The notes under the pieces were generated by a model. It was not told the DNA's origin. It saw nothing but the letters and a program-made list of their open reading frames with translations, and searched no databases. The translations under genes were made by a program, and so were the position numbers. A stretch of 64,000 nucleotides of DNA from DRPN01 sp964599235 (GTDB lineage: Bacteria; Bacteroidota; Bacteroidia; Bacteroidales; VadinHA17): NCBI GenBank assembly GCA_964599235.1, contig CAZRDX010000022.1, positions 1 through 64,000 of the forward strand, written 5' to 3'. Shown one piece after another: positions 36,710 through 46,252 of this stretch; position 1 is the first letter of the stretch; each line of letters starts with the position of its first letter.

Positions 36710-38927
36710 GATGTTTCTCTATGGCGGTGTCATACAGCTTCTTCCAGTCGCAGATAAAGCCGTAGGAGATATCGTCGATACGTATCTCGCCACGGGTCAC
36801 ATGCCCCAGGGCAAAGAAAGGCACCCCGCTCTTGACCATGTAGTCGAGGAACTCGGTCTCGCGCGTCTCGGAGACGGTGACCACCACCCGTCCCTGGGCC
36901 TCCCCAAAGAGGAAAGCATCCTTGCGCACCTCGGCATCGGTGGTGATGTCAAAACCCAGACCGTTGTACATGCCCGACTCGAAGAGGGTGATGAAGAGGC
37001 CTCCTTCCGAGACATCGTGGGCCGACCGCACCAGGCTGTAACGGATCAGGTCGCGCACCACCTCCTGCATGCGCACCTCCTCCTCCAGGTCGAAATAAGG
37101 CGGCGGCGACTTCTCGATGCCGTGGTAATGCACCAGATACTCCGACGAGGCGATGTCGTTGACCGATTTGCCGATCAGGTAGATCATGTTGCCCTTGGCC
37201 TTGAAGGGGATGGTCATCTGGTTGTTCTTCTCTTTCAGCAGGCCCAGCATGCCGATGACGGGTGTAGGATAGACCGGCTCCACCTTGCCGTCGATGGAAG
37301 CCTGGTTGTAGAAGCTGACGTTGCCGCCGGTGACGGGCGTGTTGAAACGGCGGCAGGCCTTGCCCATCCCTTGGACAGCCTTGACGAACTGCCAGTACAC
37401 CTCGGGGTTGTAGGGGTTGCCGAAATTGAGACAGTTGGTGATGGCCAGCGGCTTGCCGCCCGAGCAGACAATATTGCGGGCGGCCTCGGCCACGGCGATC
37501 TGGGCCCCTATCTCGGGATCGGCCAGAACATAACGCGAGTTGCAGTCGACGGTCAGCGCCAGCGCGCTGCGCGTGCCCCGCAGATCCACCAGACCGGCAT
37601 CCGAAGGCATGTTGGTGCTCATGTTGCGCACCCCCACCATGGTGTCGTACTGCTCATACACCCACCTTTTACTGGCGATGTCGGGGTTGGTGACCAGCAC
37701 GCGTATCACCTCTCGCAGATCCTCCGGCTCGGGCACATCGTCGATGGAGAACTTCTTGAACTCGCGGTAATAGGCCGGCTCGCGGTATTCGCGATCGTAC
37801 TGCGGCGCCCCGCCACCCAGTACCAGCGCCGAGGCCGGCACATCGGCGATCAGCTCACCGTGACGGTAGAAATAGAGACGGTCCTCGTCGATCACCTCAC
37901 CGATGATCCGGCAGTTGAGATCCCACTTCTCGAACACGGCCTCCACCTCTTCCTCCCGGCCTTTCTCGACCACCACAAGCATCCTTTCCTGCGATTCGCT
38001 GAGGAGGATCTCCCATCCTTCCATGTTCTGCTGCCGCAGGGGCACCTTGTCGAGGTCGATGCGCATGCCGCTGTTACCTTTGGCCGACATCTCGGAGGTG
38101 GAGCAGATGATACCGGCGGCACCCATGTCCTGCATGCCCACCACGGCCCCCGTCTTGACCACTTCGAGGGTGGCCTCCAGCAACAGCTTCTCCATGAAGG
38201 GGTCGCCCACCTGGATGGAGGGGATGTCGTTGGCTGAGTCTTCGGTGATGTCGGCCGAGGCGAAGGTGGCACCGTGGATGCCGTCCTTGCCCGTCGACGA
38301 GCCGACGATATAGACCGGGTTGCCGGCCCCCTTGGCGACGGCCGAGACCACCTCGTCATGCTTCATGATCCCCACCGACATGGCATTGACCAACGGGTTG
38401 GTGTTGTAACAGTCATTGAAATAGACCTCACCGCCCACCACCGGCACGCCGAAGGAGTTGCCGTAATCGCCGATGCCTTTGACCACGCCCCGCATCAGCC
38501 AGTGGGTACGGTCCTTCTCGATGTTGCCGAAGCGCAGGGAGTTGAGCTGGGCGATGGGCCGCGCCCCCATGGTGAAGATGTCGCGGTTGATGCCGCCCAC
38601 CCCCGTGGCCGCCCCCTGATAGGGCTCGATAGCACAGGGATGGTTGTGCGACTCGATCTTGAAGGCGCAGGCCAGCCCGTTGCCCACATCCACCAGACCG
38701 GCGTTCTCCTCACCCGCACCCACCAGGATATGCTCACCTTCACGCGGCAGCGTCTTCAGCCACTTGATCGAATTCTTGTACGAGGCATGCTCCGACCACA
38801 TGACGGAGAAAATACTCAGCTCGGTGAAGTTGGGATCGCGGCCAAGGATCTTGCGGATCATCTCGAACTCCTGATCCTCCAGCCCCAGACTGCGGGCCGT
38901 TTCAAGGGTCACTTCGGGTAAGGCCAT
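36696..38927 (-). CDS. purL: Phosphoribosylformylglycinamidine synthase II
   Basis: 743 residues from the ATG at 38927 (MALPEVTLETARSLGLEDQE); the open frame upstream is spurious since it crosses the promoter. Motifs include WSEHASYKNSIKWLKTLP, FKIESHNHPCAIEPYQGAATG with GGINRDIFTMGARPI, and DMGAAGIICSTSEMSAKG. This is the stand-alone PurL form that works with PurQ and PurS in purine synthesis. A perfect TATCTTTG element lies upstream. It heads the purL-ubiE-porT unit. Confidence 0.97.
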   Translation of the reverse strand: MALPEVTLETARSLGLEDQEFEMIRKILGRDPNFTELSIFSVMWSEHASYKNSIKWLKTLPREGEHILVGAGEENAGLVDVGNGLACAFKIESHNHPCAIEPYQGAATGVGGINRDIFTMGARPIAQLNSLRFGNIEKDRTHWLMRGVVKGIGDYGNSFGVPVVGGEVYFNDCYNTNPLVNAMSVGIMKHDEVVSAVAKGAGNPVYIVGSSTGKDGIHGATFASADITEDSANDIPSIQVGDPFMEKLLLEATLEVVKTGAVVGMQDMGAAGIICSTSEMSAKGNSGMRIDLDKVPLRQQNMEGWEILLSESQERMLVVVEKGREEEVEAVFEKWDLNCRIIGEVIDEDRLYFYRHGELIADVPASALVLGGGAPQYDREYREPAYYREFKKFSIDDVPEPEDLREVIRVLVTNPDIASKRWVYEQYDTMVGVRNMSTNMPSDAGLVDLRGTRSALALTVDCNSRYVLADPEIGAQIAVAEAARNIVCSGGKPLAITNCLNFGNPYNPEVYWQFVKAVQGMGKACRRFNTPVTGGNVSFYNQASIDGKVEPVYPTPVIGMLGLLKEKNNQMTIPFKAKGNMIYLIGKSVNDIASSEYLVHYHGIEKSPPPYFDLEEEVRMQEVVRDLIRYSLVRSAHDVSEGGLFITLFESGMYNGLGFDITTDAEVRKDAFLFGEAQGRVVVTVSETRETEFLDYMVKSGVPFFALGHVTRGEIRIDDISYGFICDWKKLYDTAIEKHLEEE

Positions 38928-38950
38928 GTCGTAAAAGGTTGTTGCAGCAG

Positions 38951-38958
38951 CAAAGATA
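38951..38958 (-). promoter_or_regulatory. -7 promoter element of purL, TATCTTTG
   Basis: TATCTTTG (minus strand) is the most frequent form of the Bacteroidota -7 box and lies 24 bp before the purL ATG. No TTTG at -33. Confidence 0.5.
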
Positions 38959-39041
38959 ATGAAAAACCGCTTTCCTCTCCCGCCCCGGCGGGGGCAGACC
39001 ACCTTTCCCTCACGGAGGTGGGATGGTCCGGATTTTTCCTT

Positions 39042-39049
39042 TAAATTTG
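39042..39049 (+). promoter_or_regulatory. -7 promoter element of the SDR gene, TAAATTTG
   Basis: TAAATTTG on the plus strand fits TAnnTTTG, 17 bp before the ATG at 39067. Together with the purL box it makes this a divergent promoter region of about 140 bp. Confidence 0.4.
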
Positions 39050-39066
39050 CCGCAAAACGGACGGCC

Positions 39067-39831
39067 ATGAAAAAGATCGCACTGATCACAGGAGCTACGG
39101 CAGGCATCGGCGAGGCCACGGCCCGCCTGCTGGCACGCCACGATTACGATCTCATCCTCACGGGTCGGCGCAGGGAACGTCTTGAACGGCTGAAAAAAGA
39201 ACTAGAGGAACAGACCTCCGCCCGTGTCCATATCCTCCACTTCGACATCCGCGACAGAAAAGCGGTGGAAGAGGCGATCGACACTCTGCCCGAAGAGTGG
39301 CGGAAGATCGACGTACTGGTCAACAATGCCGGGCTGGCTGCCGGGCTGGCTCCCATCCATGAGGGTGATGTCGAGGACTGGGAACAGATGATCGACACCA
39401 ACGTGAAGGGGCTGCTTTACATCTCTCGCAAGGTGCTGCCCGGCATGGCGGCACGCCGCAGCGGTCATGTCATCAACCTCTCCTCCATCGCCGGCAAGGA
39501 GGTCTATGCCAACGGCAACGTCTACTGCGCCTCGAAGTTCGCCGTCGACGCCCTCAACAAGGGCATGCGCATCGACCTGCTCGCCCACGGGGTGAAGGTC
39601 ACCTCCGTCAACCCCGGTGCCGTGGAGACCGAGTTCTCCCTGGTACGCTTCAAGGGTGACGAGGAAAAGGCCAGGAACGTCTACAAAGGCATGGAGCCGC
39701 TGCGTGCCGAAGACATCGCCGAGGTGATCCTCTTCGCCCTCAGCCGCCCCGACCATGTCAACATCAACGAGATCATCGTGATGCCCAAGGCCCAGGCCAG
39801 CGCCTTCTACCTCCACCGTGAGGAAGGATGA
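39067..39831 (+). CDS. Short-chain dehydrogenase, YdfG-like
   Basis: 254 residues from the ATG at 39067 (MKKIALITGATAGIGEATAR). The cofactor loop TGATAGIGEA, the NNAG motif (VLVNNAGLAAGLAP), catalytic Ser in INLSSIAG and YxxxK (VYCASKFAV) are intact. The Arg-rich GRRRERLERLKKELE after strand 2 suggests NADP(H). The C-terminus (HVNINEIIVMPKAQASA) resembles the YdfG/YMR226c group, which oxidises serine and 3-hydroxy acids. It is followed after about 30 bp by the Ldh-type dehydrogenase. Confidence 0.93.
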   Translation: MKKIALITGATAGIGEATARLLARHDYDLILTGRRRERLERLKKELEEQTSARVHILHFDIRDRKAVEEAIDTLPEEWRKIDVLVNNAGLAAGLAPIHEGDVEDWEQMIDTNVKGLLYISRKVLPGMAARRSGHVINLSSIAGKEVYANGNVYCASKFAVDALNKGMRIDLLAHGVKVTSVNPGAVETEFSLVRFKGDEEKARNVYKGMEPLRAEDIAEVILFALSRPDHVNINEIIVMPKAQASAFYLHREEG

Positions 39832-39863
39832 CCCGTCCCGCACCTCTGAACAAAACGAAGAAT

Positions 39864-40952
39864 ATGAAAAAAAAGACCTACGATCCGGAGTATCTGAGAG
39901 ATTTCATCACCCGTTTCTTTGAGAAGCTGGGGGCACCTCCTGCCGATGCGGCGGCGGTGGCCGATGTTTTTGTGCGTGCCGAGCTGCGCAATCTTCCTTC
40001 ACACGGCATGATACGGCTCAAGGACCATTACCAGCTGTGGGAGGCGGGGCGCCTCAACATGCGTCCCGAGATACGTGTGGTGCACGAGTCGCCTTCGACG
40101 GCCGTCCTCGACGGCGACAACGGCATCGGCATGCTGGTGGCCACACGGGCCATGCAGACCGCCATCGAAAAGGCCCGCACCGCCGGCAGCGGATGGGTGG
40201 CCGTACGCAACTCCAACCATTTCGGCATCGGCAGCTACTACACCCTGATGGCCGTCGAGGCGGGGATGATCGGCCTGGCCATGACCAACGGCAACCCCCT
40301 GGTGGCGCCGGCCAACTCTGTCGACCGGCTGCTGGGTACCAACCCCATCGCCGTGGCCGTGCCCGCCGGCAAGTATCCCCCCTTCGTGGGCGACTTCAGC
40401 ACCACCCCCATCGCCCGCGGTAAGCTGGCCGTGGCTGCCAAGAAAGGAGAGAAAGTACCGTTTGGTTACGTCATCGACAAGGAGGGCAACCCCTCCGACG
40501 ACCCCGACATCCTGAAAAAAGGAGGGGCCATGGTGCCTCTGGGCGGCGACCTGGCACACGGCAGTCACAAAGGCTATGCCCTCGGCGCCATCGTCGACAT
40601 CCTCAGTGGCGTCCTCTCGGGTGCCAACTTCGGCCCCTTCGTGCCCCCCAACCTCGCCTACCTGCCCCTGCCCGACGAACAGGTGGGCAAAGGCATGGGG
40701 CACTTCTTCGGCGCCTGGCGCATCGACGCCTTCATGCCCGCCGAAACGTTCCGCGAAAGAATGGACCGGTGGATCGAAATCTTCCGTAATGCCAAACCTG
40801 TCCCAGGCAAAAAAGTGCTCATCCCCGGCGACATCGAAAGAGAAGCCGAAGAACGCATCAGCCGTGAAGGGATCACCATCATCCCGGCCATCCAGGATGA
40901 GGTGAAAGAACTGGCAGAAAAACTGGACCTCGATTTCGAGGTGAAGGGATAA
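39864..40952 (+). CDS. Malate/L-lactate dehydrogenase-family oxidoreductase
   Basis: 362 residues from the ATG at 39864 (MKKKTYDPEYLRDFITRFFE). It belongs to the YlbC/YiaK/MDH2-like NAD(P)H-dependent 2-oxoacid reductase family: RAELRNLPSHGMIRLKDHY, GWVAVRNSNHFGIGSYYTLM, AMTNGNPLVAPANSVDRLLG and GAIVDILSGVLSGANFGP. The family is unrelated to classical LDH and reduces various 2-keto acids; the substrate cannot be told here. It lies behind the SDR gene and ahead of galK, possibly in one transcript with the SDR gene. Confidence 0.92.
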   Translation: MKKKTYDPEYLRDFITRFFEKLGAPPADAAAVADVFVRAELRNLPSHGMIRLKDHYQLWEAGRLNMRPEIRVVHESPSTAVLDGDNGIGMLVATRAMQTAIEKARTAGSGWVAVRNSNHFGIGSYYTLMAVEAGMIGLAMTNGNPLVAPANSVDRLLGTNPIAVAVPAGKYPPFVGDFSTTPIARGKLAVAAKKGEKVPFGYVIDKEGNPSDDPDILKKGGAMVPLGGDLAHGSHKGYALGAIVDILSGVLSGANFGPFVPPNLAYLPLPDEQVGKGMGHFFGAWRIDAFMPAETFRERMDRWIEIFRNAKPVPGKKVLIPGDIEREAEERISREGITIIPAIQDEVKELAEKLDLDFEVKG

Positions 40953-41016
40953 GGAAAGAACCTGACCCTACCATCCTTTTTCCCCGGTCTTCCTCAGGAT
41001 ATTTTGCAAATAATTT

Positions 41017-41024
41017 TACTTTTG
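41017..41024 (+). promoter_or_regulatory. -7 promoter element of galK, TACTTTTG
   Basis: TACTTTTG on the plus strand fits TAnnTTTG, 39 bp before the galK ATG at 41064, in the AT-rich spacer after the Ldh-type gene. No clear -33 box. Confidence 0.4.
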
Positions 41025-41063
41025 TTCTTTGTTTTTGTTGAACCAAGCCAGAAACCATCCAAG

Positions 41064-42233
41064 ATGGCCGACCTGAAGCAACTGAAAGAAAGGTTTTTCT
41101 CCCTGTACGGCGATCCTTCTTCCGCCCCTTCGGTCTATTTCGCTCCGGGGCGTGTCAACCTCATCGGTGAACATACCGACTACAATGGGGGATATGTTTT
41201 CCCCTGTGCACTCAATTTCGGCACTTATCTGGTGGTCCGTCCCAACGGCGAAGAGGTGGTACGTTTCGCAAGCACCAACTTTGATTTCAAGGCCGAAGTG
41301 CCTTTGGACAAGCTCTCCGGGAAGGTGGACGACCAGTGGGTCAACTATCCTCTGGGGGTAATGAACGAGATGATCGACCAGGGAATGGAACCGCTGGGTC
41401 TCGACCTTCTTTTTTCCGGAGATATCCCCAACGGGGCGGGGCTCTCTTCGTCGGCCTCGATCGAGATGGTCACGGCTTATGCTCTCAACGACCTGACGGG
41501 CGTGGCGCTGGCCCGCCTTGACCTGGTGAAGATCTCGCAGCGGGCCGAGAACGAGTTCGTGGGGATGAACTGCGGCATCATGGACCAGTTCGCCGTGGGC
41601 ATGGGCAAGGAGAACCATGCGGTCTTCCTCAACTGCGACACCCTGGATTACGATCTGGTACCCCTGGCCCTGAAGGATCACCGTCTGGTGATCACCAACA
41701 CCAACAAACAGCGCAAGCTCACCGACTCCAAATACAACGAGCGGCGTGCCGAATGCGAGAAGGCGGTTGAATACATCAGCCGGGAGAGGCCGTTGCACAA
41801 CCTCGGCGAGCTGTCACTCGATGAATTCGAAAAGCTGCAACATCTCATCCCCGACGAGACCATTCGCCGCCGTGCCTATCATGTGGTCTCCGAGGATGCC
41901 CGCGTACTGGAGGCCGTCCATGCCCTGCGACGGGGCGACCTGAAACGTTTCGGCGAGCTGATGTACGAGTCGCACGCCTCCCTCCGTGACAACTACGAGG
42001 TCACCGGCATCGAGCTGGACACCCTCGTCGAAGAGGCCCGCAAAATACCCGGCGTGCTGGGCTCCCGCATGACCGGCGCCGGCTTCGGCGGCTGTACCGT
42101 CAGCCTCGTCGAAAAAGAGGCCGTCGACGACTTCATACGGCAGCTCGGACCTGCCTACACCCGAAAGACCGGCCTCAAAGCCGATTTCTACGTGGCCGGG
42201 GTGGGCGACGGCGTAAAAAAACTCGAAGGATGA
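41064..42233 (+). CDS. galK: Galactokinase
   Basis: 389 residues from the ATG at 41064 (MADLKQLKERFFSLYGDPSS); the upstream extension covers the promoter. GHMP motifs: the galactokinase signature RVNLIGEHTDYNGGYVFP, the ATP loop PNGAGLSSSASIEMVTAYAL, the catalytic Asp in NCGIMDQFAVGMG and TGAGFGGCTVSLV. It phosphorylates galactose in the Leloir pathway. A sodium/solute symporter gene follows 58 bp downstream, so transport and phosphorylation of galactose are probably coupled. No galT or galM is present. Confidence 0.97.
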   Translation: MADLKQLKERFFSLYGDPSSAPSVYFAPGRVNLIGEHTDYNGGYVFPCALNFGTYLVVRPNGEEVVRFASTNFDFKAEVPLDKLSGKVDDQWVNYPLGVMNEMIDQGMEPLGLDLLFSGDIPNGAGLSSSASIEMVTAYALNDLTGVALARLDLVKISQRAENEFVGMNCGIMDQFAVGMGKENHAVFLNCDTLDYDLVPLALKDHRLVITNTNKQRKLTDSKYNERRAECEKAVEYISRERPLHNLGELSLDEFEKLQHLIPDETIRRRAYHVVSEDARVLEAVHALRRGDLKRFGELMYESHASLRDNYEVTGIELDTLVEEARKIPGVLGSRMTGAGFGGCTVSLVEKEAVDDFIRQLGPAYTRKTGLKADFYVAGVGDGVKKLEG

Positions 42234-42291
42234 TCCCCTCCCTGCACCGGCAGGCAAAAACGATGAAACACTAACCTAAAAACACTGGTCT

Positions 42292-44043
42292 ATGGAAAAT
42301 TCATTCATGCTCGGATGGATCGACTATGTTATCATCATCATCTATTTCGTCTTCGTCCTGGGAATAGGCTGGGCACTGAAGAAGTTCATGAAGTCGTCGA
42401 AGGCCTTTCTGGAGGCGGGACGTTCGCTGCCCGCCTGGGTGACGGGTCTGGCCTTCATCTCGGCTAACCTGGGAGCGCTGGAGGTGATCGGCATGGCCGC
42501 ATCAGGGGCCAAATACGGCGCCACCACCGTCCACTTCTACTGGATCGGCGCGATCCCCGCCATGATCTTCCTGGCTATCTTCATGATGCCCTTCTACTAC
42601 GGCTCCAAGGCCCGGTCGGTGCCGGAATACCTGAAGCTGCGCTTTGACGAGAAAACCAGGGGGTTCAACGCTTTCTCCTTTGCGCTGATGACCATCTTCT
42701 CTTCGGGCATCTCGATGTATGCCCTGGCGCTGCTGGCCCAGACCATCCTGCCCTTCCAGTTCACGGTGAACGTCCTGGGCTGGGAGATGACCCCTTTCGA
42801 TGTCTACCTCTTCATCTCCGCCCTCATCGTTCTGATCTACACCTACCTGGGCGGGCTCTCCTCGGCCATCTACAACGAGGTGCTGCAGTTCTTCCTTATC
42901 GTACTGGGTTTCACCCCACTGGTCATCCTGGCCCTGATCCACATCGGCGGGTGGGAAGGCCTCAAACAGCAGCTGGACGTGGTGGCCGTCAACAACGGCT
43001 ACCAGCCGGGTGCCTGGACCCACACATGGAAATACATGGGCAGCGCCGACGCCAACCCCATGGGGGTGGAGTGGTTCGGCCTGATCATGGGGCTGGGTTT
43101 CGTCCTGTCGTTCGGCTACTGGGGGACCAACTTCCTCGTGGTGCAGCGCGCCATGGCCGCCGGCGATATGACCGCCGCCCGCAAGACCCCCCTCATCGGC
43201 GCCATCCCGAAGATGTTCATCCCCTTCCTGGTCATCCTCCCCGGCATGATCGCCATCGCCATGACCGTCGACCCCAACATCAGTTTCTCGCTCCCCATGA
43301 AGGGCGACAGCTACAATTACGACACTGTCATCCCGATGATGCTGAAGAGTTACTACCCCATCGGACTGCTGGGGCTGGGCATCACCGCCCTCTTTGCCAG
43401 CTTCATGTCGGGGATGGCCGGCAACGTCACGGCTTTCAACACGGTCTGGACCTACGACATCTACCAGAGCTACATCTATTCCAAAGGCTCTGACCAGCAC
43501 TATCTGCGGGTGGGTCAGTGGACCACCGTCGTAGGTGTGCTGCTGAGCATCCTGACAGCCTATGTGGCGCGGGTGTTCAACAACGTGATGGACTTTCTCC
43601 AGCTTATCTTCGCCTTCATCAATGCACCTTTGTTCGCCACCTTCCTGATGGGGATGTTCTGGAAGCGCACCACGGGTCACGGGGCCTTTTACGGTCTGAT
43701 CTCCGGCACTTTCATTGCCGCCATCCATCACGGGCTCACCCAGCCTGCCGGCGCCACCTCGCTGGTCAAGGGCGGATGGCTCGGCACCGTCGTACACACC
43801 TATCCCAGCGAAATGGCCCAGAACTTCTGGACTGCCATCTTCGCCTTCTCCCTGGCACTCGTCCTCACCGTCCTTATCTCGCTGATGACACGACAGCAGA
43901 GGAGCGACGAAGAACTCAAGGGGCTGGTCTACTCCCTCACCCCGCGCATCTCCACCGAGGGCGTGCCCTTTGTGAAGTCGCCCGAGTTCATGGCCATCGT
44001 GGTGGGCGCCATCGCCCTCATCCTGACCATCATTTTCTGGTAA
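42292..44043 (+). CDS. Sodium:solute symporter, SGLT-like (probable galactose)
   Basis: 583 residues, about 14 membrane helices (MLGWIDYVIIIIYFVFVLGI to VGAIALILTIIFW). SSS-family features: AGRSLPAWVTGLAFISANLG, SKARSVPEYLKLRFDEKTRG, TYLGGLSSAIYNEVLQFFLI and GLGITALFASFMSGMAGNVT with AFNTVWTYDIY. It matches the SGLT branch, which imports sugars with Na+. Its place behind galK makes galactose the best guess; other hexoses or inositol are possible. The last helix is followed 20 bp later by a small membrane protein. Confidence 0.93.
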   Translation: MENSFMLGWIDYVIIIIYFVFVLGIGWALKKFMKSSKAFLEAGRSLPAWVTGLAFISANLGALEVIGMAASGAKYGATTVHFYWIGAIPAMIFLAIFMMPFYYGSKARSVPEYLKLRFDEKTRGFNAFSFALMTIFSSGISMYALALLAQTILPFQFTVNVLGWEMTPFDVYLFISALIVLIYTYLGGLSSAIYNEVLQFFLIVLGFTPLVILALIHIGGWEGLKQQLDVVAVNNGYQPGAWTHTWKYMGSADANPMGVEWFGLIMGLGFVLSFGYWGTNFLVVQRAMAAGDMTAARKTPLIGAIPKMFIPFLVILPGMIAIAMTVDPNISFSLPMKGDSYNYDTVIPMMLKSYYPIGLLGLGITALFASFMSGMAGNVTAFNTVWTYDIYQSYIYSKGSDQHYLRVGQWTTVVGVLLSILTAYVARVFNNVMDFLQLIFAFINAPLFATFLMGMFWKRTTGHGAFYGLISGTFIAAIHHGLTQPAGATSLVKGGWLGTVVHTYPSEMAQNFWTAIFAFSLALVLTVLISLMTRQQRSDEELKGLVYSLTPRISTEGVPFVKSPEFMAIVVGAIALILTIIFW

Positions 44044-44063
44044 ACCACAAAAACTAAAGAACC

Positions 44064-44303
44064 ATGGGACTGGATATCAAGATACCGATCGGAATGCTCT
44101 TCACCATCCTGGGAGCCCTGCTCACCCTTTACGGTGCTTTCACCAGCGGTGATGCCATGTACCACCGCTCGCTGGACATCAACATCAACTTCTGGACCGG
44201 AGGCTTCATGCTGGTCTTCGGTCTCTTCATGCTGGTGCTCGCCTGGCTGGGACGCGGCAAAGAAAATGCCGGCACTGAAACATCGGAGAAGACAGAGATC
44301 TAA
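44064..44303 (+). CDS. Small two-helix membrane protein behind the symporter
   Basis: 79 residues (MGLDIKIPIGMLFTILGALL). Two hydrophobic helices, residues about 8-27 and 42-64, flank a polar loop (SGDAMYHRSLDININFWTGG); the C-terminus is charged (GKENAGTETSEKTEI). It starts 20 bp after the symporter stop, is the last gene before a terminator, and so is probably translated with it. A role as an accessory subunit of the symporter is inference from position. Confidence 0.8.
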   Translation: MGLDIKIPIGMLFTILGALLTLYGAFTSGDAMYHRSLDININFWTGGFMLVFGLFMLVLAWLGRGKENAGTETSEKTEI

Positions 44304-44331
44304 GGGAATACCTTGTTCAGATACAGAAAAG

Positions 44332-44357
44332 CAGCTCCCGGCCGGGGGCTGTTTTTT
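44332..44357 (+). terminator. Terminator of the galactose unit
   Basis: CAGCTCCCGG (44332-44341) pairs with CCGGGGGCTG (44342-44351, one T-G pair), then six T. The innermost pairs form the loop. It ends the galK-symporter unit and touches the 3' end of the convergent M1 peptidase gene. Confidence 0.8.
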
Positions 44358-46252
44358 CATTGTCCCCCAATGACCAGCCTGCGCGTCCAGGAACGGTACT
44401 TCCCGGTGATATGCAGGATATACAGGCCTCCGACCTGCCCCGACAGATCGATCGTGACAGGCAGGAGCACCCCGTGCCTGGTCATGATCACACGTCCCTG
44501 CAGGTCGTTCAGGATGATCGTCACCGGACCGTTCACGTCGCCAAAGAGCGTGACTTTCTCCCGCGCAGGATTGGGGAAAAGGACCACCTCGCCGGCAGCC
44601 GTACCGTCCACCACGTGAGAAATCGAGGTGATTTCCTTCAGCAGCCAGCCCCGGGGATCGACATGCAGGCTGCGGACCACCCCCCGGACAGAAAAGGTGA
44701 ACCGCTGCTGCGGCATGGTCATCCTGACCTTTACCACCGTATCGCCGCACTCCCTCCCAAGGAGCAGATCGAGCGAGATGCGGAAAAAGGGGGTAGCCCC
44801 CGAAGGAGTCTGCCGCACCTCGACCATGAGGGTGTCCTCCCGCTGCCACCAAAGGACAGAAAGCAAAGGATACCCCTGACCGTAATACCACTGGTCGAAG
44901 AACCAGCCGAAATCCCTTCCCGACACCTCTTCGAGGACCCGCTCCACATCCCGTCCCGCGGCCACACTGTCACGGTACTCCTGCAGGAAAGACCTGAGAA
45001 AACGGAAAAAGAGGGTATCATCATCCAGCTCATGCCGGATCATATGGATCAGGACAGCTCCTTTCTTGTAGCTGAGCGGCATGGAGAAGATACGCTCCAG
45101 ATCATCACGTTCCGCGGGAGGGACATACACACTTCCCCCCGGTGCTTCTCTTGCCAGCTGTTGGGCCTGACGCATCCACCCGGCAGCTTCTTCATCCCCC
45201 TGCAGATGTTCCACGGCCAGATACTCACCGTAAGAGGCAAAGCCCTCGTTCACCCAGATATCCTGCCACGTAGCACAGGTCACCAGGTCACCGAACCATT
45301 GGTGAGCCATCTCATGGGCCATCAGCAGGAAATTCAGGTTGCTGAGCGTGGTGAGCGTCTGGTGTTCCATACCTCCCCCCATGGGTGCCAGGATATGTCC
45401 GTATTTCTCGTCGGCATAGGGGTAGGTCCCGAAAAGACGCGAAAAGAGCTGCAGCAAAGGGATGCTCATGGCCAGCTCATCGCGGTGGTCGTTCAGCCAG
45501 GAGGTATCCGCATAGAGGAAGTTGCGCACCAGGAGCGAATCGTGCGGCCCCGGGATGTCGGGCGCATGGAGGTCGACCACCCGGTAACGGGAGGCTGCGA
45601 AACCGGGGAGGTAGTAAGCGATGGGATGGCGATGATGCCACCGGTAGCGCAGGCGTCCTCCCTCCAGCGTGTCCACGCCCGTCAGGAGGCCGTTGGCGCC
45701 GGCCACCACCCCGGGGGCGGTGGTGAGCCACAAAGCGACCGAGTCGGCCTTGTCGGCGAGCACCTGCTTGCAGGGGAACCACTCCCGCGCCGCCCACGGC
45801 TCCGAGAGGGTCCAAGTCACCTGCTGCCCCGTCACCTCGTCGGCACCATGATGGACCCCGCTGAAGAGGAACGTACGCTCCGGACAACCCCCGTAAACAA
45901 CCCGCACCACCACCATCTCCCCGCGGTGCCAAGGCCGCTCGGGAAAGATGAAAAGACGATCCCCGCGGCGCTCCCATCGCACCGGCTGTTCCGCCTCCAC
46001 CGTGGCCACCTGCATCTTCTCCGACAGATCCAGCACGAACACCTCCAGTGTGTCCGCCACCACCCGCGCATCCACCTCCGCCGACCCGCTCAGACAGACC
46101 GACGTATCACTCACCTCCAACTGAAGGAAATACCACACCACGTCATACCCCGTGGTGTCCGGCACCAGCGACAGGGCATCCCCCTCCCCTCCCGCGATCG
46201 TGAGATAAAACAGCAGAACCGTGAACAGACGTCGCAAAAAGTACTGCATCAT
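44357..46252 (-). CDS. M1-family metallopeptidase with T9SS C-terminal domain
   Basis: 631 residues. An N-terminal signal region (MMQYFLRRLFTVLLFYLTIA) is followed by the M1 saddle domain, the exopeptidase-type GGGMEHQT motif and the zinc site HEMAHQW (about residue 312) with the third ligand in WVNEGFASYGEYLA. The last roughly 85 residues (VVLFPNPAREKVTLFGDVNG ... LSGQVGGLYILHITG) are a type A T9SS sorting domain. The protein should be an aminopeptidase exported and anchored on the cell surface. It has no terminal ERAP-like domain IV and so is shorter than PepN. Confidence 0.93.
   Translation of the reverse strand: MMQYFLRRLFTVLLFYLTIAGGEGDALSLVPDTTGYDVVWYFLQLEVSDTSVCLSGSAEVDARVVADTLEVFVLDLSEKMQVATVEAEQPVRWERRGDRLFIFPERPWHRGEMVVVRVVYGGCPERTFLFSGVHHGADEVTGQQVTWTLSEPWAAREWFPCKQVLADKADSVALWLTTAPGVVAGANGLLTGVDTLEGGRLRYRWHHRHPIAYYLPGFAASRYRVVDLHAPDIPGPHDSLLVRNFLYADTSWLNDHRDELAMSIPLLQLFSRLFGTYPYADEKYGHILAPMGGGMEHQTLTTLSNLNFLLMAHEMAHQWFGDLVTCATWQDIWVNEGFASYGEYLAVEHLQGDEEAAGWMRQAQQLAREAPGGSVYVPPAERDDLERIFSMPLSYKKGAVLIHMIRHELDDDTLFFRFLRSFLQEYRDSVAAGRDVERVLEEVSGRDFGWFFDQWYYGQGYPLLSVLWWQREDTLMVEVRQTPSGATPFFRISLDLLLGRECGDTVVKVRMTMPQQRFTFSVRGVVRSLHVDPRGWLLKEITSISHVVDGTAAGEVVLFPNPAREKVTLFGDVNGPVTIILNDLQGRVIMTRHGVLLPVTIDLSGQVGGLYILHITGKYRSWTRRLVIGGQ

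Noticed and set aside
36180..38237. 685-residue plus-strand frame opposite ubiE and purL
   Set aside because: Antisense to two well-identified genes with intact motifs; composition is that of a shadow.
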